DNA of 64,000 bases from Gnetum montanum (GCA_015680685.1 MNCI01018365.1:189000-252999); one strand, 5' to 3'. Numbered from the stretch's first letter, positions 12,431 through 25,699 are shown. The notes: generated by a model from the sequence alone, not told the origin. Translations and numbers: made by a program.

Positions 12431-12960
12431 CCCATGTATTTTTTCAATAATTTTTCAAATACAACTAGTCCATAATTATTCTCATGTTACTAACATTTAA
12501 GTATGCTACAAGACTCTTTTCACATGTGTCCTTAATACTCATTCATTGTTTAGCCCTTTTTGCAAGCTTCGTCATAGTGAGATCCTCATTTATTCAAACT
12601 CTTTTATCATTCTCTCTTTGCTTCAATTGAATTTGATACCTCCAAATGTACATTTTCTTCCATTTCATGAAGCTTAATTATTACAAGTTATGGCTTTTCA
12701 TGTTGTTTTCCTAGTGCTAAAAGCTTAAGGAATTTTTAAAGAAGTAATATGCATATCCTTTATAATTTTTAATTTCTTTAACCAAATATTCATTCTTTTC
12801 ATCCTTTATCTCTAGGATACCTACAAATCACAATTTTTTCCCCTTTACCCTTTTATAATCTTATTTTTTAAAAGCTTCTACAATTGATCCCATCTTTGTC
12901 TTTATTACTTCAAGTTTAGATTCACTTTTATTTTCCTCAACTTTGGCCTCTAATACCACT
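12431..12960 (-). pseudogene. Possible 5' part of the same LINE
   Basis: The minus strand holds a lysine- and glutamate-rich stretch (KVEENKSESKLEVIKTKMGSI at about 12,940-12,880, cited here in shortened form, then a GILEIKDEKNEYLVKEI-like block near 12,800). It resembles the coiled-coil start and ORF1-like part of some LINEs. The evidence is weak because the sequence is AT-rich and broken. It could equally be unrelated decayed DNA. Confidence 0.25.
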
Positions 12961-13575
12961 AGTTTGTAACATAAGTAATCCTTATTTTATTAAAAACTAA
13001 CTTGTAATTATAATATAGCTAATTAATATTTACATTGTTGTGAGCCTAAAGACATCCCATCATATAAGTATCTATGTGATTTTTATATGAAATTTGAAAA
13101 ATAACCAAAGAATTTATTTTTGTTTTATATTTCTTAATAATGATATTAGGTTTTAATAATGAACTTCTTTTTGTCAAAGTTGTAAGAGTGCTATTTTTTG
13201 GATGATCGTGCCAAAAAATTCCAATGATTGCCTACAAGAAATTCTAAAGATTTCCAAACCAACTTATCAATGTGCTTTACAAATTGAAAGGATGTCATAT
13301 CATTACACAAGGTCTTTCAAAGTGCAATCGTATCAATGCTAATAGTGAAAATTTGGGATAGATGCATGGATATGAAACTATGGTAAAACCAAAATCTAAA
13401 TTTAAAACAAATCTAGAAAATAATGGTTGTGGAAGAGTTTTAAATGTGGTTCAAAATGTTGATGGTATAGGCATATGAGAATATTAATTTTGAAAGTGTA
13501 TGGAATGGAAGGGATTTCTTATAACTGAGGGTGGAGGCTCTACACCATTAAATTCCCATCATGAGCAATGAATTT
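12961..13575. other. Unassigned AT-rich DNA
   Basis: No reading frame, repeat or element end was recognised here. It is the flank into which F1-2 inserted. Confidence 0.5.
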
Positions 13576-14466
13576 TGATGAAACTTCAATAAGACAAGTT
13601 GCATAGATGCATGTCCATCAATGCAACCTTGTCAACATATCCCCGTTGATGCATTGTAGGATGTGTTGATGCAAATACGTCAATGATGATGTAGTCATTG
13701 CCTATATAAATGTGTTCATCCATCATATTTATGCCATTTTTTTAATCATAGATTTAGTTGAATTCTTGTAGTTCCTTCACTCCAAAGTCAGAATATTTCT
13801 CTCTAAGTGCCTGTAGTGTGGATATATGAGATTTTACATAGCTTTATTTGAATACACATGTACCTAGACACATTGGCATAATCGGCAATAAAATCAAGAT
13901 TTCCTACATCCATTATAGCACTTAGACTAGTTTATTGTTTTCTTTCAATACTTTACTTTATACATAAATTACTTTTATGTTCTTATTTAATTAATATAAT
14001 AAATTATAAGCATGTGAGTACAACCACTGTGAGCATAACATACTAATGCTTGATAATCCTAGTAATGGATACTTGGTATGCCTAGTAGTATACACCTGGT
14101 AATCTAGCAACATTAGCATAAGTTTAGGATGTGTACAATAAGTGGAAATGGTTACTTCACATTAGGTTAGCTAACTTAGAAACTAGTTATTCAATTTACC
14201 AACTCTTCATTTTATCATTAAGTAATTAGTAAAGAACATAATATAATATAATAATTATAAAATATATATATCTTATGCCTTAACCATACTTATCCATACG
14301 TAAAGTTTCACACAAGCGTGGATTAAGAAGATAATGATTCACAACTCCATGATTCACTATTAGGAATATGGGCTCTTACGTAACTAGATCTACAAAATTC
14401 AACCAAATTGCTAATAAACACTTGTAATTCATATAGTTAGGCATAGGGGATACCTGCCACTCATCA
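13576..14466 (+). repeat. 5' LTR of F1-2
   Basis: About 891 bp from TGATGAAACTTC to CACTCATCA. Shared landmarks with the F1-1 LTRs include the TATATAAATG region (about 13,700), TCTAAGTGCCTGTAG (about 13,803) and the terminal TACCTGCCACTCATCA. The 5' boundary rests on the TGATGA start and is less certain than the 3' boundary. Confidence 0.7.
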
Positions 14467-14467
14467 T

Positions 14468-14485
14468 TGGTGCCATTGTCGAGGA
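14468..14485 (+). other. Primer binding site of F1-2 (tRNA-Asp type)
   Basis: TGGTGCCATTGTCGAGGA lies one base after the LTR end, the same spacing as in F1-1. It is close to the tRNA-Asp complementary site of Athila and Tat elements. Confidence 0.8.
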
Positions 14486-14674
14486 CTTAGTTTAGCTAAG
14501 TGGGATAAATATTATCAACTGTCATTTTTTATTAAAAAAAATTGTTGTAAGGAAAATACAAGAAGATACCATTCATAATAATAATATTATTATTATTATC
14601 TTAAGGCACACTTAAGATACATTACTAAAATGGCTTCTACTCATAGGAATGAATCTCCCCCGCATGGGGACTAA

Positions 14675-15776
14675 TGAGGATCATAGAACTTAGAAGGGGA
14701 GGAAATGAATAAGTTTCCCAACCCTAAATTAATAGCCACAAAAATCACACTTAATTTTTATGTGGTTCGCCAACATGGGTACGTCCAAATTCAAAGGGTA
14801 GAATCCTTGCACACCTCCAAACTTTGTTTCTAAAAAATGTGGATTGAAGGGCACCACACCTTATACAAGCTTTAAGCTCTGCTCTAGACACTCAACCCAA
14901 CAAGGTCCTGATAAGATTAGAATGTGACTTCAAAGATCCTACAACCTTTACAAATTGAGCTTTGCTCCATAGTGTTTTGATGTTGTACAAACTTTCAATC
15001 CCATAGGATCCTAACAAGCTCAATTATGATGCCTTCTCATAAGAATCATATCAACCCCTCAGGGTAGCAAGAAAAGAAGAAGAATTACAAGGATATATTG
15101 TAACTCAATTTACAAATTCCTTGGTGAATGAAGTACAGTATCACAACAATACAAAAAAATGATGTGACAATACAAGTATAATATAATAGAATAAAGCACA
15201 TAATGATTGCTATTTGATATTCAATGCTTGCAATTTTCTCAAGAGAATGAAGTCTTCTTATAGCCTTGGAGTTTCTAAAATCACCTTGGAATTCCTACAA
15301 AGTTTATCTAACGGCTAGTGTAGATGTCTCCTACAAGATTGGTACATCTCTCTAAAAATGACTTTAATTCTAGGGGGGACATCTCTTCTGCAACTGGGAC
15401 ATCTCTATGGAGATGTCTTCTTTTGATAGGAGATGTCTCCTATTTTTGGAAGATGTCTTCTGTACATGTGCTCCACTTTGACCAAGAAATCTTCTACTTC
15501 TGGGAGACATCTTCTCAGCTTTTAAACTTTGATTCCTAAAGCTTCCTCTTGTTGATTAGGCTTCTCTTGATCATTAGAACATCTTCATCTAGCTGGTAAC
15601 CTTTATCTTTATCCATGCTTGTTCATGCTCCCTTGAGTCCTTGTAGTCTCCACTTTGAGATCTCTTTGTAGATGTCATTATTTGAGCTCTCCTTCATGCC
15701 CTACAAAAACATCACATGCCACAACATTGTATGTTCTCCATTTTCCTTAAGGTTTTGACATACCAAAAGGTCAACA
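14675..15776 (-). repeat. 3' LTR of the Copia element
   Basis: About 1,102 bp, beginning TGAGGATCATAG and ending GGTCAACA on the plus strand. It includes several short repeats of an AGATGTCTCCT-like word (15,320-15,500), which also occur in the partner LTR. Confidence 0.88.
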
Positions 15777-15792
15777 ATCTCTCCCCTTTTGG
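15777..15792 (-). other. Polypurine tract of the Copia element
   Basis: On the minus strand CCAAAAGGGGAGAGAT directly precedes the LTR start TGTTGACC, the usual arrangement in plant Copia elements. Confidence 0.8.
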
Positions 15793-16179
15793 TTATGCCC
15801 AAAACTTAAGAAAATGGATTAGTAGTCTCCAGAAGTATCCATAAATCATGAAGTCATATATTTTCAATATCACTAATGTCATACAACACAATCACATATA
15901 ATAGCACTAATATACCAAATTTCTTCCACTTTTTGGATAGCATCAAAAAGGAGTGAAGTAAAAATACTCCTAAACATGTGCATAAAAAAAATTAAATTTT
16001 TTTATTGTAGGAGCAAAAAAGTAAGATAAAAGTAAGAAAACTTACTAGGATAGGGTCCTATTCCCATATCATTACATGGAGAATTCAATCATTGTTCATC
16101 AAGGGATTTTTTGAAAGCATTAGATAGTTAATTTGCAATTCCAATAAACTCTAGTTTTATGTGCCCCTATTGAGTATGT

Positions 16180-17530
16180 TCTCATATAAAGTGATGGAAA
16201 ATTTCAATGTGTTTGATGTGTGAGTGTTGAATCAAATTTTTTGTCATGTTTATGGTGATGTTGTCACAAAAGTTAGGTGTAGATTGAGATTGGACCCCTA
16301 GGTCTTTAAGTGTTTTCTTCATCCATAAAAGTTGAGCACAACAACTCCTAACTGAGATATATTTAGCTTCTACCATAGAAAGTATTGTACAAGTTTACTT
16401 TGTGTTTTTCCAAGAGAGAAGGCTTCATCCTAGAAATAAGCAATTTCTACTCGTGCTTCGACAATCATCCGAACAACTTGCCCAGTTTGCACCATAATAT
16501 CTAGCAAGATTAAGTGAAGAATCCTTTGGATACCAAAGGCCTCAATTAGTAGTACCTTTTAAATAATGAAAAATTCATTTAATCGATTTTAAATGAGATT
16601 CTTTTGGAGTAGCCTGATATCTAGCACACATTCTAATACTTAAAGCTACATCTTGTCTTCTAGCAATTAAATAAAGTAAACTACCTATCATGCCTCTATA
16701 AAGCTTGTGATCAACAAACTTCACTTGATCATCTCTTGTAAGTTTAAAATTAGCAGCCATATGAGTCTTCACATCAGCTAGGTTGAATTTGAGTAGAAAA
16801 TCTTTGACATATTTGGTTTGACATAGATTGATTAATTTGAAGTCTAAGGAAATTCTTGAGTTCTTCCATCATGCTCATTTCAAATTCAAATTGCATAAGA
16901 TCTAATAATTTATTGCAAATAATTTCATTAGTAGCACAAAAAATAATATCATCAACATAAATTTGAGCTATAAGCATATCATTACGTTCTCTTCTGAGAA
17001 ATAAAGTAACATTAGCCTTACCTCTTTCAAAGCCATTTGATGTAAGATGTTATGAAAGTCTTTCATACCAGGCTCTAGGAGCTTGTTTAAGCCCATAGAG
17101 AACCTTCTTGAGTTTGTAAATATGATTAGGTTTGATCAGAACTATGAAACCTTTATGTTTTTTTAACATAAACTTCTTCTTGTATGGTTCCATTTTGGAA
17201 GGCACTTTTTACATTCATTTGATATAGTTTAATATTTTTGATAATAGCATATGCCAAAAGAAGTCTAATAGATTCTAGCCTAGTAATTGATGCATAAGTT
17301 TCATCAAAATCAATCCCTTCTTGTTGGTTGTAACCTTTGGAAACTAATTGAGCTTTATTTTTTATGATATTTCCATTTTCATCAATTTTTTTTCTAAAGA
17401 CCCATTTTGTTCCAATAATGGGTTTATGATCCAGTCTAGGTGTCAATTCCCATACGTTATTCCTGGTAAATTGATTTAGCCCATCTTGCACAATAGAAAT
17501 CCAACCTTCTCCTTTAGCTTCTTTAAAATT
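16180..17530 (-). pseudogene. Copia reverse transcriptase and RNase H
   Basis: The RT N-terminal part (17,491-17,153) reads NNVWELTPR, GTKWVFRKKIDENGNI, QLVSKGYNQQEGIDFDETYA and [13 protein letters not shown]. The catalytic IYVDDIIF is intact at about 16,948-16,962. RNase H includes YRGMIGSLLYLIARRQD (about 16,690) and a C-terminal block VEAKYISVRSCCAQLLWMK ending HIKHIEIFHHFI (16,376-16,182). Frame breaks separate these pieces. Confidence 0.85.
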
Positions 17531-18600
17531 TTTGGTTCAAGTTGTGAAACATATGCTAAATATGCACAAATTTCTTTAGTTTTTCTTCTAGTGTGAATAC
17601 CATCTTGTACTTACGCAATAACATTGTTAAGAGAGCGAATTTTACTAAGTCTAGGCACCTTGGATTGAATAGGGGAAATCTCATCAAGTTCATCTTCTTG
17701 CTCCTCTTCATGTTCATTATCTATTTCAAAATTCTTGTCAATTTGAACTTGAGTGGCACTAGACATTTTTTGAATAGGAACAACTTCATCATCAGGTTGT
17801 GGAGAGGTAGTATTTATAGTTTCTTCTATTGTATTCCTCCTTTTATTGAAAACTCTATAAGCCCTTCTAACTAGCAAATATCTTAAGAAAATACCTTCAT
17901 CAATTTTAGAATAAAATATTCTTATATTATCTTTATCATTCAAAATATAGCATTTTGAACCAAAGACATGAAAATAACCCACTGAAGGTTTTCTACCAAT
18001 TCATAATTCATAAGGAGTTTTAGAAGTAAATATTCTTATCAAAACTCTATTGAAGACATAGCAAGCAGTGCTAATTGCTTCAGCCCAAAAGTGATAGGAA
18101 AGATTTTGGTCATTCAATATAGTCCTTTCCATTTTGTTCAAAATTCTATTTTTCCTTTTAGCTACGCCATTTTGTTGAGTTGTTGCAATAGAAAATTGAT
18201 AAAGTATGTTATTCACTTGATAAAATTACTTAAACTTGGCATTTTTAAATTCCCCACCATTGTCAATCTTGATAACTTTAATTCCATGGCCTTTTTCTTT
18301 CTACATCTAATTGCAAATCCTTAAAAAATGATCAAATACCCCATCTTTGTGATATAAAAAGGCAACCGAAGTAAAACAAGAGTAATCATCAATAATATTC
18401 AGAAAGTATATTTTCTTTCCCAAAATAAATGTTTGAAAAGGTTCAACGACATCCATATGTAGTAGATCTAAGGGACAAGAGGTAGATATACAATTTTTCT
18501 TGCCAAATCTTACCCTTTTTTGTTTTTCTTTCTAACATGCTCCTTAGGTATTCAAATTAAAGTCTTTGCATTTGGGCAACCCATGAACCATTTCCTTTCA
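17531..18600 (-). pseudogene. Copia integrase
   Basis: The core is readable on the minus strand: IIDDYSCFTS (about 18,400), IDNGGEFKN (about 18,260) and TTQQNGVAKRKNRIL (about 18,170). In the last motif the family has a catalytic Glu (GVxERKN), and this copy has Lys, so the DDE triad is lost. The block FWAEAISTACYVFNRV follows (about 18,090), then the GYFHVFGSKCYILND region with a long acidic tail (17,982-17,611). Confidence 0.82.
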
Positions 18601-19100
18601 TACAAGAGTCTAAAGAATTTCTTTGTTTATGTGACCCAGCTTCCTATGCCATAAACAAGTATCATTTGTACAACTAAGTAAGCACTTGGATTCAAGGTTA
18701 GGATTATTTCCAAAAATAGTGGTAGAAACATTTCCCTTTCTAGTTCCTTCTATCAAAATTTTTCCAATGTTTACGTCTTGTATTCTACAAGATTCTTTAG
18801 AAAAAGTAACATTGAAATTCAAATCACAAAGTTGACTAACACTAAGAGGATTATGTTTTAAGCCTTTAACAAAGAAAACCTTATTTACAATTGGTAGAGC
18901 TTTACCTTTTCCTCCTATTGTATAAATACCTATTATTAGATCCTCCATGTCATCTCCAAATGTGATAGTTCCACAATTTTTTTCTATGAATTGGATGAAA
19001 TAGGTTTTATCACCTATCATGTGCCTTAAACATCCATTTTCAATATACCACATGCTAGTTTTGACATCAAAGAAAGATATTTGAGCCATCAAGTTCTTTT
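18601..19100 (-). pseudogene. Copia protease and GAG-pre-integrase region
   Basis: A 160-residue open stretch (19,092-18,610) begins with a protease active-site region WYIENGCLRHMIGD where the family has WxxDSGCSRHM. The catalytic Asp is replaced by Glu and Ser by Asn, so it should be inactive. The stretch LKHNPLSVSQLCD follows, and it ends with LWHRKLGHINKEIL, the GAG-pre-integrase motif. Confidence 0.82.
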
Positions 19101-19177
19101 CAAGCTTCCTTTCTTTCTTTCTTTTTCCAAACCTGCAAAGCTCCTTGCCTAGACTACTTTTGCGAAGATCAAGTATA

Positions 19178-19620
19178 CTAATTCATTCTAATATAGAAAC
19201 ATGCTTGAATATGATTGGAATTCCCACAAAATAAACAATTTAAAATTCTAGGCTTTAACTTTTTAACAAACCTAGATTGATTTTCTTCTGTAGAAGCTCC
19301 CGGACATTCATTTTTTTTATTTTGATCTTTCATTTTTTGTTTTTGTCTTTTCGAAGAGTTCTTACTCATCTACTTAATCACATTGGTTAGTATTTGAATC
19401 TTAGCCTTAACATTTGAGTTTTCTTTCTTAAGATAAGAACATTCATTATTAAGAGATGTAATTTTCATATTCTTGATCTATAAAACATCTTTCCTTTTAA
19501 TGCATAAGCTTTGAAAAGAAATAACTTCATGGTAGAATATCCCAAGCCTTTCTTCAAAGGAAAATTCATTATTTCACCTTCACTTGTCATTGAGATTGTC
19601 ACAAGTTTGACTAATCCTAC
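19178..19620 (-). pseudogene. Copia gag C-terminus with zinc knuckle
   Basis: The knuckle CLFCGNSNHIQAC (C-x2-C-x4-H-x4-C) lies near 19,250-19,200. Before it comes a basic linker and a coiled-coil-like piece (SLNNECSYLKKENSNVKAKI, about 19,470-19,400). Only about 400 bp separate the knuckle region from the primer site, too little for a normal capsid domain, so the N-terminal part of gag seems deleted. Confidence 0.75.
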
Positions 19621-19790
19621 AATCATAGTCTTTCCTATTCCTAACTATAACAAAAGAAATGAAAGATTTACCTATACAAATTTGATATAGGAGTTGAATA
19701 CCACAATTGATAATGCATGTAAGTCTCTTGTCCAATTGTGTCGCACTTAGATTACTCTTTCATGTTTATGTCACTTTATCTACAAGAGAT

Positions 19791-19808
19791 AACCAGGCTT
19801 CGACACCA
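19791..19808 (-). other. Primer binding site of the Copia element
   Basis: The minus strand reads TGGTGTCGAAGCCTGGTT two bases after the 5' LTR, a decayed TGGTATCAGAGC-type site for initiator tRNA-Met. Confidence 0.8.
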
Positions 19809-19810
19809 CT

Positions 19811-20895
19811 TGAGGATCATAGAACTTAGAAGGGAGGATGCATAAGTTCCCCAAACATAAATTAAAAGCCACAAAAATCATACTCAATTTTTATGTGGTT
19901 CCCCAACTTAGGTACATCCACACTCAAAGAGTAGAATCCTTATACACGTCTAGACTTTTTTTCTCAAAAATGTGGTTTGAAGGGCACGACAAATTGTACA
20001 AGCTCTAAGCTAAGCTTTGGAGTGTTTCATCGCTACAAAACCACTCAAACCTACAAGTTTGCAATAATCTTAGAATGTCATTTTAAGGATCCCACAATGT
20101 TTTCAAATTGATCTTCACTCTAGAGTGTTTTGATGTTACACAAACACTCAATCCTGCAAGATTCCAACAAGCTCAATTACGATGCCTTCTCACAAGAAGC
20201 ACATCAATTCCTTAGGGCAACAAAAGAAGAAGAAGAATTACAAGGATACAATGTAACTCAATTTACAAATTCATTGATCAATGAAGTATAGTATCACAAA
20301 TGATGTGACAATACAAATACAATAGAATAGAATAGAGTACACAATGATTACTATTTGATATTCAATTCTTGTACTTTTCCCAAGAGAATGAAGTCTTCTT
20401 ATAGTCTTAGAGTTTTTGAAATCACCTTATAATTTGTGTAATGGCAATCTAATGGCTAGTGTAGACATCTCCTTCAAGATTGAGACATCTCTCTAAAAAT
20501 GACTTCAATTTTGGGGAGATTTCTCTTCTACAACTAGGACATCTCTATGGATATGTCTTCTTCTGATAGGAGATGTCTCCTATTTTTAGAAGACATATTC
20601 TCTACATGTGCTTCACTTTGTCCAAGATGTCTTCTTAGCTTCTAAACTTTGATTCCTAAATCTTCCTCTTGTTGATTAGCCTTCTTGTGATCATTGTAGT
20701 ATCTTCATCTAATTGGTAACCTTTATCTTTATCCACCCTTGTTCATGCTACCTTGAGTCCTTATAGTCTCCACTTTGAGATCCCTTTATAGATGTCATTC
20801 TTTAAGATTTCTTCATGCCCTACAAAAATATCACATGCCACAAAATTCTATGTTCTCCATTTTTCTTAAGATTTACACATATCAAAAGGTCAATA
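19811..20895 (-). repeat. 5' LTR of the Copia element
   Basis: About 1,085 bp, starting TGAGGATCATAG and ending GGTCAATA on the plus strand. It aligns along its length with 14,675-15,776 with scattered substitutions and small indels. Confidence 0.88.
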
Positions 20896-23250
20896 AAAAA
20901 TCCAATAGGCAATGGGAAAGAACATAGAGGATTACCGATGAGAAACCTTAGTAGCTGAAAGTCATCTATGCCCATCCAAATCCCTATTATCTAGACTCCA
21001 CCTTCATCCTCTACTAGGATGAGAAATTACGTTGGAGAGATATGGATAGAAGATTGTGTTACCTCCTCATCAATTCATTCTTATCATGTTCATGGCCCAA
21101 CTTATGAGACTATACATTGAAATTACAAGGCTTGAGTATGAAACCTTGGAGTAACTCTCTAGTGACTACCAACCTACAGAAGTGTAGCTCTAGAAACATA
21201 AATGCATGGAGGCCCACTATGAAGCCTCCAAAGGTAAATGAATCCCACTATCATTATTCTTGCAGTTGCATAAAGAAGACAAGGATTTCTTTTTTGGGCA
21301 CTTTCAATACACAATCTCCTCCTTTCTTTTTGGAGGATATCCTTTACCAATGGTTTTAATTAACCTTGAAGAACCTTGATGAAGGAAGGATAGGGTCCAA
21401 AGGCTAAAGAACCTCAAAATTCAAGTCTCTTAGTCATTCATCTAAGAATAAAATGAATGATAAAGAGAAGGATAAAGATAAGGAGAAGGATCATTCCAAG
21501 GAATAAAAGATAATAACTAGAAGGTACCATTCTCCTAGTCCTTCAACTTCATCATCCTTCTCATCATCAAATTTTGACAAGAGAAGCTGTGGCAAAGATA
21601 GAGACAAGGATGATTCCAATTAAGAGAGAGATTATAGGAGTTTCCATCATGATGATAGAAATCGAGATGGAAGTCAACACAAAGAGGAACAAGATCATCA
21701 CTAAGAAAGGAGATATAGCAAAACTTTCCATAGGAGGCATGGCCATAATAGGGGCCACTGTGGATTTGATGATGATGATGAGCCATTACTAGCCACTAGA
21801 AACATGTTGAATGTCTTAGGAGTAGTTAGAATCTCCACTATGTATCAAAAGGATAGCAGGATCAAAAGTTTAGATATAAAAAATTTTTCAAATTTGAAGG
21901 GGGTATAATGTTGATCCACAACATCATCTACAAGCTTTCCATGATGCCTACAACCTATAGAACATTGAGAACAAATGGAAAAAACTGAAAATATTCCCAA
22001 GGATACTTATTAAAGAAGCAGAAAGCTAGTACTAGTCTATGGAGCTGGAATTCATTCATAGATGAAGTACAATGTTGGAGGATTTTAATGACAAGTGCCA
22101 GACATACTCCAAAGTATTCAATTTAAGGAAAAAAATCCAATTATGGAAGCAAGAAAATCATGAGTCATTAGATGTAACTCTAGGAAAATAATACCCTCTC
22201 TAGCACTAATGCCTAGGCCATGGATTCTCTCAAAGAAGAAAGTTTGCCATATCATAGATTGGCTTCAAAGAAAAACACAGAAAACTCTTAGGATCTATGC
22301 CAAAGAGAGACTTTCTAAAATGTGAGTCCATCATATCCAAAGGTTAATCGAATAAGTGACAAAGAAAGAAGAGAAGTTGAAAAAACTTAATTGTGCAAAG
22401 AAGTATAATAGGGATCCCTCCATCCACAAGAGAGAGGTACATTTCTACAACTCAAAGGAGGAAGTAGCACTAGATTAAGTGGTGTAAAGAAAGACCTTGC
22501 TAATACAAAAATCAATTATTGAAATATTAGCTAAGATGAATAAAATGTGGGACTCCTTAGATGAGAAGTTCCAAACTGCTTTTTAAATTATGGAAGAGAG
22601 GGCAAAGCAAGTAGTTACTGAGATAGAAGAAGAAGGAAATATATAGAAAGGAATTATCATCAATAAAATGGTAAGGTTGTAGTGGTCAATGAGATTATAG
22701 ATTTAGAAATAGATGTTGATAGAGGTAATATATGCCCATATGAATGTCCCAAAGGGTGTTTTCTTATGTTGTTACATCTACAAGAATTTGGGGTATATGT
22801 CTTAAATCTAAAATTTACAAAAAGGCAGCCATCCAAAAGGTTGTCTTACCCACAAGGTAATTATAGGCAAAAATTCCATGAAATTTAGTATTATCTAAGT
22901 GAAGAACTATCTAAACCTTAGGAGCAATATCATCAATGGAAAAATCCATAGTCATGGGGATGCTAATACTGTAACAGCAATATCCCTACCAGTAGCTAGA
23001 TCCCTATAGATATTATGTCAAATAACCTATCTCCTCATGGTTCTACAAGCCACACTCCTTTTTCACATCATTACTACCCTCTTAAATATTATCAAATTCC
23101 TACTCTAAGAAATGAGTCTCATTCCACTTATCATCCTTCAAATCTATCATCTAACTCTACATCATCTAACACAACTTCCTTATCACATTCTCTACCTCTG
23201 TAGGAAGAAATTCTACCACATCCATAGCACAGAAACATCACAATGATAGT
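20896..23250 (+). pseudogene. gag of F1-2, downstream part
   Basis: It resumes the frame cut by the Copia insertion. CTCCACCTTCATCCT at about 20,997 matches CTTCACCTTCATCCT in F1-1 (about 1,172). The gag core (21,890-22,330) and the CPYECPKGCFLMLL region (about 22,730) follow the F1-1 order. It is broken by many stops. Confidence 0.68.
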
Positions 23251-23349
23251 TAATTTATAACTAGATATCCATCTGAGTGCTTCTAAGCAAAAGCCTCAAA
23301 ATAGAACTTTCTTCAGAACCAATAGTCCATAGAAATCCTTGCAGATATC

Positions 23350-23930
23350 TATGGTTATTAACCTTGCTTCATTTTCTTTTGAAACTATTCTTGAGCTTCC
23401 TTTAAACTAAACCTCCTCTAACATCCATACTATTATGTTGATCCATGCAGCCATTGATTAGATAAAGGTAGGTCACCTTCCCATGAAACAATCTAATCTT
23501 GGGAGTCTTAATATCTATTTGTAGATCGTAGAAAATGATCCATGCAAGGCTCTACTGGGCTTAGGATCTAGAGTGAATTTGATTTCTTAAGTAATGTATA
23601 AGACCTAAAACTAAACTCCATTAAAGAAATGTAACATAAGACTAGAGCTTGCAAATCAGTCCATTACTATCCCTTTGGAATTAATAGAGGACATTGTGAC
23701 CACCATCTATGGATGGTCTTATCTAGTGAATTTCTTGGTAATCCATGTTGATCACTATAAAGGGAAATTTCCTATTATCATGGAAAGGGCTTGGCTCAAC
23801 ATAATTGATGCCAAGTTAAGGATCAAAGATCTTTCCTTGGAAATATCCAAAGATAATAAATTTGGAAAGATAGAGAAGAAGCGAGTTCCATGCATCATAT
23901 ACAGTGACACATAGTGACATTGCATGCATA
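23350..23930 (+). pseudogene. Aspartic protease of F1-2
   Basis: A CKALLGLGSRVNLIS-like active-site region lies at 23,547-23,590. The catalytic Asp of DSG has become Gly, so the enzyme is dead. The 23,675-23,880 stretch (DIVTTIYGWSYLVNFLVI, IIMERAWLNIIDAKLRI) matches F1-1 closely. Confidence 0.7.
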
Positions 23931-24079
23931 GGATATGGATCATGTAAAGCACATCCATCACAACATGTAATAAGTATGATGAGGAATCTATTATATAAAA
24001 GTGCTTGTATGCAATGGCCATAAAAAAGGAAGGCACCAGTGACTGATAATGGATATCAGATCATATTCAAAAATATGCA

Positions 24080-25690
24080 TGGAACTAGCCAAACACCTCA
24101 CAAGTGCTTACATTGATAATATGAATGAGATATAGTAGATCCATAGCCAACTTTTCCACGCAAAGATTGAGATGGATTAGGGGAAGTTGAAAATCCTAGA
24201 TCATTTCAAGAAGGATCCCCTTGAACTCAAGACTTTACCAACTAATCTAGAATACACTTTTCTTGACAATGATAAGCTGGTAATTTACAATTCCAACCTT
24301 GCTCAAGAATAAAAAAAGAAAATATCTAAAAGTGATAAAAAAATGGTTAACATCCTTTGCTTGTTAATATCATGAACTAACATGGATAGATCCATGGATA
24401 TGCTATCATTTAATTTATATAGACTCCTCCATCAAACCAAAGAGGCAGCCACAAAGGAGGTTGAATCCAAAGATTAAGCAAGTTATTAAGGAAGAAATTG
24501 AACAACTTCTTAAGGTAGGATTCATTTATCCTATTATGGATAGTGAGTGGTTTGGCACACTTGTAACTGTACTAAAGAAATGCAAAAAATGGAGAGTCTA
24601 CATAGACTACATGTTGTTGAACATGGAAACTTTCAAAGACCATTTTCCATGGCCATTTGTGGTCCAGCTACTAGATACTATTGCAAGGCATGGCTACTAT
24701 AGTTTTCTAGATGGTTAGATTGGCTATAACTAAATCCAAATTCGACCAAATAATCAGATCAAAAAACCTTCACAACTTCTTAGGGAACTTTTGCATACAA
24801 AATTATGTCCTTTGGCCTTTTCAATGCCCTTGCTACTTTCTAACACTTGGTGCTCAATATTTTTCAGCAACATATTAGTAGTGGTGTGAAGGTATTCATG
24901 GATGAATTCTCCATCTATGGTACCAAATTTAAGCACATCTTGGATCATCTCAAGTAGGTGCTTAAACATTGCATGGAGATAAACTTACAACTAATTTTGC
25001 TGAAAAGATATTTAATGATCCAAGAGGACATAGGCTTGGGACATAAAATTTTAGAGAAAGGAATTAAGGTGGACCTAGAGAAAGTATGAGTCTTTAAAGG
25101 AATTACTAGACAACTTGAAAAAGTAAAAGATGTGAGGTCATTCCTTAGATACATTGATGACTATTAGTGCTTCATCAAGAACTTCTCCAAAACTATCAAA
25201 CCACTAGTAGAGCTAACAATAAAGGATGCATCTTTTAAATGGACTAAGAAATGTGTGTTAGAATTCTAGCAAATCAATTCAAAGCTCGTAACAATTCAAA
25301 TTCTACATGATTTAGATTAGTCTAGACCATTCTATATTATGAAAAATGCATTCAACTATGCATTTCAGGCAATGCTTACACAATTGGATAATTAGAAACA
25401 TTCATATTACATTCACTATAGAAGTAGGAGCATTGTGAGTGTATAATTAAATTATACCATCATTAAGAAGGAGCTCATGGAAATCATACACTCCTTCGAA
25501 AAATTTAGACACTATGTTCTTAAATATAAAATCTTGTGCACATTGATCATAGTGCCATTCATTTTCTAATGAATAAGTTGGTGATAAGCTCCTATGTCAT
25601 ACAATGGCTAGTGATTTTACAAGAGTTTGATCTTATAATGGTGCATAGGAAGGAAACCAAGAATGTAGTTGTTAACCACTTATCTTGATT
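24080..25690 (+). pseudogene. Reverse transcriptase and RNase H of F1-2
   Basis: The stretch 24,461-24,718 reads IKEEIEQLLKVGFIYPIMDSEW, KCKKWRVYIDYMLLNMETFKDHFPWPFV and YYSFLDG. The catalytic region is VFMDEFSIYG at about 24,890, with the second Asp changed to Glu. RNase H is at 25,340-25,680 (NYTIIKKELMEI, LQEFDLIMV). Stops are frequent. Confidence 0.78.
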
Positions 25691-25699
25691 ACAATGGGA

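Larger units (their letters stand above)
14675..20895 (-). mobile_element. Ty1/Copia element nested in F1-2
   Basis: LTRs at 14,675-15,776 and 19,811-20,895 are in direct orientation and alike throughout. Reading on the minus strand gives an initiator-Met-type primer site, gag zinc knuckle, protease, integrase, RT, RNase H and polypurine tract. Integrase before RT defines Copia. Family features such as the SCCAQLLWMK RNase H block suggest a Sirevirus-like lineage, but this is tentative. It lies inside F1-2 gag, so it is the younger of the two. No clean 5-bp target duplication is visible (ACTAA before, AAAAA after). All domains carry stops or lost catalytic residues. Confidence 0.9.
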
